Below, piece after piece: positions 36,439 through 39,202 of a DNA stretch of 39,202 nucleotides (position 1 is its first letter; each line of letters opens with the position of its first letter). Source of the DNA: Bacteroidales bacterium UBA1189 (GTDB taxonomy: Bacteria; Bacteroidota; Bacteroidia; Bacteroidales; Bacteroidaceae); contig DBYJ01000035.1 of the NCBI GenBank assembly GCA_002309805.1, positions 1 to 39,202 on the forward strand, read 5' to 3'. The translations under genes were made by a program, and so were the position numbers. The notes beneath the pieces are model-generated. The model was given only the letters and a program-made list of their open reading frames with translations, did not search any database and was not told the DNA's origin.

Positions 36439-36640
36439 GTTCCAATTGTTCCAGTTCCAATTACTTTTTTCAAGCACTAACCCTCTTATTAAAGACTTTA
36501 TATATATTTAATATATAGATAGTTATATATAGAAAGGCGAAATATTGATACCTCAAAAAACTAATTGGAACTGGAACAATTGGAACGCTCGAGTAATTTA
36601 GTTTCATCTAAAAAGCAGAAAGACAACCGTGTGCAATCCC
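36439..36640. repeat. AT-cored inverted-repeat unit B
   Basis: A perfect 25-bp inverted repeat (36439-36463 with 36562-36586) made of GTTCCAATT-type units. The inner boundary (CTTTTTTCAAG and its partner), CTAACCCTCT, an AT-rich centre (TTTATATATATTT) and the 3' tail (36585-36640, ACGCTCGAGTAATTT ... TCTAAAAAGCAGAAAGACAA ... CAATCCC) correspond part by part to unit A, but the arm sequence is different. Confidence 0.88.
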
Positions 36641-36847
36641 GCTATTCCTTGAGTGTATTCGTTTCAAGGCTTAATAGAAGGAAAGAAGGCCCCAAATCCT
36701 GCTCTAAAAGGCCTCAGAAACGAGCGAAATCCCCTCGTTCCGATGGATGCACCCTCTCCTAGCGCACAAACAGGCTTCTCGAATTTTTGGGAAAAAACTT
36801 CATTTTGAGGGGGTCTCCTGGCGAATTAGGCAGGCCTTTCTGCTGAC

Positions 36848-36910
36848 AGAGTTTAACGTCGTGTCGCCAGAGTTTGATGTTATTTTTTTAGAGATTGATT
36901 CCTCGGAAAT
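36848..36910. repeat. 21-bp repeat array (site 3)
   Basis: Three consecutive 21-bp units (36848-36868, 36869-36889, 36890-36910), each starting AGAG(T/A)TT. They are more diverged than at sites 1 and 2, but the period is exact and the second unit (AGAGTTTGATGTTATTTTTT) follows the site 1 template closely. Confidence 0.65.
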
Positions 36911-36998
36911 AAATTGCATTTTATTTTTTCACTCGCTTACTCGTACCTTTAATCAGCGATTTTAGGTACTCCTGCTCGGAAAAATAAAAAAAAATTTT

Positions 36999-37026
36999 TT
37001 TTTTCACTCGCTTACTCGTACCTTTG
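36999..37026 (+). promoter_or_regulatory. tRNA-Leu promoter (downstream copy of a duplicated segment)
   Basis: TACCTTTG at 37019-37026 is a consensus -7 box, 26 bp before the tRNA. The 27 bp at 36999-37025 are identical to 36924-36950, 75 bp upstream. No TTTG -33 box is seen at the right distance; a T-run is found instead. Confidence 0.6.
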
Positions 37027-37052
37027 CACCCGCATTTACCGAAATGTGCGTT

Positions 37053-37136
37053 GCTCGGATGGCGGAATCGGTAGACGCGTTGGTCTCAAACACCAATGGG
37101 GTAACACCCGTGTCGGTTCGACCCCGACTCCGAGTA
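37053..37136 (+). tRNA. tRNA-Leu (CAA)
   Basis: 84 nt class II tRNA. Acceptor GCTCGGA/TCCGAGT, D-arm GGCGGAATCGGTAGACGC, anticodon stem TTGGT/ACCAA with loop CTCAAAC (anticodon CAA), long variable arm (TGGGGTAACACCCG), T-arm GTCGGTTCGACCCCGAC, discriminator A. CCA is not encoded. A terminator follows 8 bp later. Confidence 0.95.
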
Positions 37137-37143
37137 CGACGAA

Positions 37144-37172
37144 AAAAGGCTCCTTTACGAAGGGGCCTTTTG
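37144..37172 (+). terminator. Rho-independent terminator after tRNA-Leu
   Basis: AAAAGGCTCCTT (37144-37155) pairs with AAGGGGCCTTTT (37160-37171) around TACG, with one G-T pair, and T-rich sequence follows. It can also work on the opposite strand for gldN, whose stop is about 30 bp further right. Confidence 0.85.
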
Positions 37173-37202
37173 TATTGTTTATCCATGAAGAATTTGACGA
37201 AA

Positions 37203-38300
37203 TCAGCGTTTCTGACGGCGCACGGAGAGGCCGCCGGAACCGGAAGAGGAGGAGCTGCCGCTCTTGGTGGCTTTCTCCTTCTTGGCTGACGGAGCCTTGG
37301 TGCGCGTGGACTTTGTCTTTGCCTTAGGCGTTTTCTGGGCGGTAGCCTTGGCCGTACGGGTGCGGCGCAGGAACCCCTTGCTCTCGACGACGGTGGTGTC
37401 CTCGGGCTCAGGCTCGACGGTGCCCCAGAGGTTATGCTCGAAGCCGCGCAGCTCGCCCTCGATACGCTCGCGGGCCATGCGAAGGGCGGTGTCGCCTTTA
37501 GCCTCGTCCGTAAGCAGCTTGTTCTGCAGGTTGGCGGTTTTGTAGATTTCGCCCTCGTACTGGTGCTTGACGAAGTAGTCGTCGAGGCTCATGTTGGAGA
37601 CGTTGTTGAACGAGCTGGTCATGACAGGCGTCATGCCGAAGTAGGCGCTCACTTCGTCGTAGTTGAGCCAGAACATGGGGAACTTGGTGACGGCTTCAGA
37701 GTCGCCGTAGTCGCCCGAACGATGCTGAACGGGGCAGATGGCGGTAACCTTCGTGCCCGTGGTGGCGGTACGCTGGTCGTAGTAGCTGCTCTCCTTGATG
37801 AAGTAGCTGAGCACCTCGCCCGAGGGGATGTCGGCATCGGCAACGCTGATCTTGCCGTTCTTCTCCTCGTAGTAGATGTAGAACTTCTCCAGCAGATCCT
37901 TCACTTTGTATTTGTTCTCTTCGGTGAAGAGCTCGTTACCATCGGAGCGGTACTCATAGGCGGGCACCTTGCCGTCGACAACGAGGCGAAGGACAAGGGT
38001 GAAGAGGTTCACACGGTCGCCAAGCGGCTCGACGGGATAGTAGAGGGCGGCATTGGCCTCCTTCGTGAGGTCGAGGATGCGGTAGATATCGCGCTTCCAG
38101 ACCACGTCGGAGGGGGCAGGCATCTGGCCGGTGTATTGCGACTTGGCGCGCTCGCTGAGGGCCGTGCCGTTGTCGGTCTTTCCTGCGGCGGCGGTATTCT
38201 GCACGCGGCTCTTAGGCTGCGCCTGAGCAACTGACGGGGTCAGCAGCAAGAATGAAAAAAGAACAATGAAAAATGAAAAATAAAATGTTTTGCCTTTCAT
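37203..38300 (-). CDS. gldN: Type IX secretion protein GldN/PorN
   Basis: 365 residues. Signal peptide ~1-27 (FYFSFFIVLFSFLLL, ending AQA). The GldN-like core (~65-300) includes VVWKRDIYRILDLTKEANAALYYP, LFTLVLRLVVDGKVPAYEY, FPMFWLNYDEV and SNMSLDDYFVKHQYEGEIYK. GldN is a periplasmic/outer-membrane-associated ring component, with GldK, of the type IX secretion system. The tail from ~312 is a Lys/Thr/Ser-rich, basic, low-complexity stretch ending RRQKR. It follows gldM by 26 bp in the usual gldKLMN order. The signal peptide DNA is almost the same as that of the TolC-like gene at 11542. Confidence 0.93.
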   Translation of the reverse strand: MKGKTFYFSFFIVLFSFLLLTPSVAQAQPKSRVQNTAAAGKTDNGTALSERAKSQYTGQMPAPSDVVWKRDIYRILDLTKEANAALYYPVEPLGDRVNLFTLVLRLVVDGKVPAYEYRSDGNELFTEENKYKVKDLLEKFYIYYEEKNGKISVADADIPSGEVLSYFIKESSYYDQRTATTGTKVTAICPVQHRSGDYGDSEAVTKFPMFWLNYDEVSAYFGMTPVMTSSFNNVSNMSLDDYFVKHQYEGEIYKTANLQNKLLTDEAKGDTALRMARERIEGELRGFEHNLWGTVEPEPEDTTVVESKGFLRRTRTAKATAQKTPKAKTKSTRTKAPSAKKEKATKSGSSSSSGSGGLSVRRQKR

Positions 38301-38326
38301 AATTCCTGATTTATAATTCCATGTTT

Positions 38327-39202
38327 CTAATTGATAATGACTTCAAGTGTAGAGGTCAGCTGGCGCTGGACGCCGTCGGGACCTTGTGCCTTGACGCCTG
38401 AGATATAGAAGCGCTTGCCACGCTGGAGACGGTTCATGGTGGCCTTCTGGCGGGCGGAGAAGAGGGCACCCTCGGAGATTTCGGGCATGGCGTTACCCAT
38501 GTTGTCGAAGGTGATCATCTCGAAGCTGATGACCTTGAAGCCAATGTTGAGCAGGCCGTCGTCGATGGCGGCGATGATGCCGTCGGCCTTCATGAGGCTC
38601 TGCTTGGGCAGCTTAGCGCCACCACCACGGTAGCGCTGGGTGTTGCCGTTGGCATCGACATATTCAATCATCGGCGTCGGGTCGGGCAGCTGGCGCACAC
38701 GGAACTTGTAGTCGCCCATGCTCTGCACACGGCCGTCCTGTTCGGCGCTGACGGCGATGATGACATCCTGACCGATTTTTGCGGGACGGCAGATGTAGCC
38801 CTTGCCACTCTTGGTGAGCGTGCCGTTGCCGTTGCTGATGCGGGCGGAGACCTTGTTGGCAGGGACGCCAGGGACGGAGACCTCGATGGGGTTGTCGTAG
38901 CCGGCATAGAGGACGTTCATCATGGTGGCGGAGACGGTAGCCACAGGGTCGACGACGGTATACTTCTGCGTGAAGGGACGCTGGACAACGTCGCCTGAGC
39001 CGTCGGTGGTCTCGATGTAGCCGTTCAGGGTGAAGTCGCCCGTCGAGGGGCAGGGAACCTCGTACCAGCCGTTGTTGGTCTGCACGAGCTTGCCGCCTAC
39101 ATAGATGTCGGGGCGCTGGGTGGTATCGACAGCAGCCATGACGATGCGGGCCGAGAAGCGTCCGCCACGCACCACGTTCTGCGAGGTGGGGATGACGTAG
39201 GC
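38327..39202 (-). CDS. gldM: Type IX secretion protein GldM/PorM (C-terminal part)
   Basis: 292 codons are visible; the gene enters from the right edge and its N-terminus (cytoplasmic tail, membrane helix, first periplasmic domains) is outside. What remains is all-beta and matches the C-terminal domains of GldM: IYVGGKLVQTNNGWYEVPCP, VDPVATVSATMMNVLYAGYDNPIEVSVPGVP and RGGGAKLPKQSLMKADGIIA. GldM and GldL form the proton-driven inner membrane motor of type IX secretion, and the GldM periplasmic shaft drives the GldK/GldN ring. There is no stop or frameshift in the visible part. Confidence 0.93.
   Translation of the reverse strand, partial: AYVIPTSQNVVRGGRFSARIVMAAVDTTQRPDIYVGGKLVQTNNGWYEVPCPSTGDFTLNGYIETTDGSGDVVQRPFTQKYTVVDPVATVSATMMNVLYAGYDNPIEVSVPGVPANKVSARISNGNGTLTKSGKGYICRPAKIGQDVIIAVSAEQDGRVQSMGDYKFRVRQLPDPTPMIEYVDANGNTQRYRGGGAKLPKQSLMKADGIIAAIDDGLLNIGFKVISFEMITFDNMGNAMPEISEGALFSARQKATMNRLQRGKRFYISGVKAQGPDGVQRQLTSTLEVIIN

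Larger units (their letters stand above)
35864..37052. other. 1.2-kb non-coding region rich in structured repeats
   Basis: No open frame here has recognisable family signals; the longest (36565-36762) is made from repeat sequence. In order: a GC-rich part with a long alternating CG run (35986-36007), two homologous AT-cored inverted-repeat units (36199-36424 and 36439-36640), a stretch without clear structure (~36641-36840), a 21-bp repeat array (36848-36910) and a duplicated promoter-like segment leading to tRNA-Leu. Confidence 0.8.

Noticed and set aside
36199..36640. Rolling-circle or plasmid origin (AT-rich centre with inverted repeats)
   Set aside because: No Rep, initiator or iteron pattern is found and the region sits between ordinary chromosomal genes; two tandem homologous units fit a repeat element better.
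36565..36762. Open frame of 65 codons in the repeat-rich gap
   Set aside because: Its first part is the 3' arm and tail of repeat unit B; there is no promoter and the product is a basic, low-complexity sequence.

Overview
The window reads as chromosomal DNA of a moderately GC-rich member of the Bacteroidetes, most likely a Prevotella-like member of the Bacteroidales. The evidence is the Bacteroidetes promoter type (TTTG, 19-21 bp, TAnnTTTG/TAnnTTCG) in front of several genes, an ECF sigma/short FecR-type anti-sigma/STN-domain gene set, GldM and GldN of the type IX secretion system, a DUF2807 protein, a TonB-receptor-like barrel, and many short AT-rich intergenic repeat families. Nearly everything is chromosomal housekeeping or envelope biology; no phage, plasmid, integrase, transposase or CRISPR gene is present.

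Layout, left to right. 1-510: a non-coding, repeat-rich stretch with REP-like inverted repeats and a bulged hairpin. 511-4858 (minus): ECF sigma factor, short anti-sigma factor and a 1056-residue STN/macroglobulin-like envelope protein. 5092-5691: MarC-family membrane protein. 5780-13026 (plus): a tripartite efflux operon with three HlyD/MacA-type lipoprotein adaptors, a MacB/FtsX permease, its ATPase and a TolC-family outer membrane protein. 13179-13252 (minus): tRNA with CAU anticodon. 13376-16054 (plus): ribF, a CPBP membrane protease and a DUF2807 protein. 16245-21004 (plus): a 1008-residue TPR protein and an outer membrane barrel. 21198-24091 (plus): topA and aroK. 24066-28758 (minus): a Stealth-type sugar-phosphate transferase, a family 2 glycosyltransferase, priA and a small beta-barrel protein. 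29008-34091 (minus): DUF456 protein, ispG, purE, rpoN and a P-loop nucleoside kinase. 34151-35863 (plus): Na/Pi cotransporter with PhoU-like tail. 35864-37052: about 1.2 kb without a convincing gene, packed with structured repeats. 37053-37136: tRNA-Leu(CAA). 37203-39202 (minus): gldN and the 3' part of gldM, which runs off the window.

The most unusual content is in the repeats. (1) Two tandem units of about 200-225 bp (36199-36640) share their AT-rich centre and 3' tail, yet carry different inverted-repeat arms, each still able to pair with its partner. (2) A conserved core, CCTTCGTC...CGACTCG + hairpin with one bulged T + TCTCGCTGCTCC, occurs at 78-132 and 11420-11480 with a different but still pairing stem in each copy. 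(3) Three intergenic loci carry tandem repeats of exactly 21 bp built on one template with a locus-specific centre. (4) Short 7-9 bp repeat families that elsewhere sit between genes are found in frame inside coding sequences: the STN protein (an 81-bp inverted repeat), ribF (an octamer array) and, apparently, the signal peptides of TolC and GldN, which are near-identical at DNA level. Together these suggest an active, locus-diversifying repeat process that no protein gene in the window explains.
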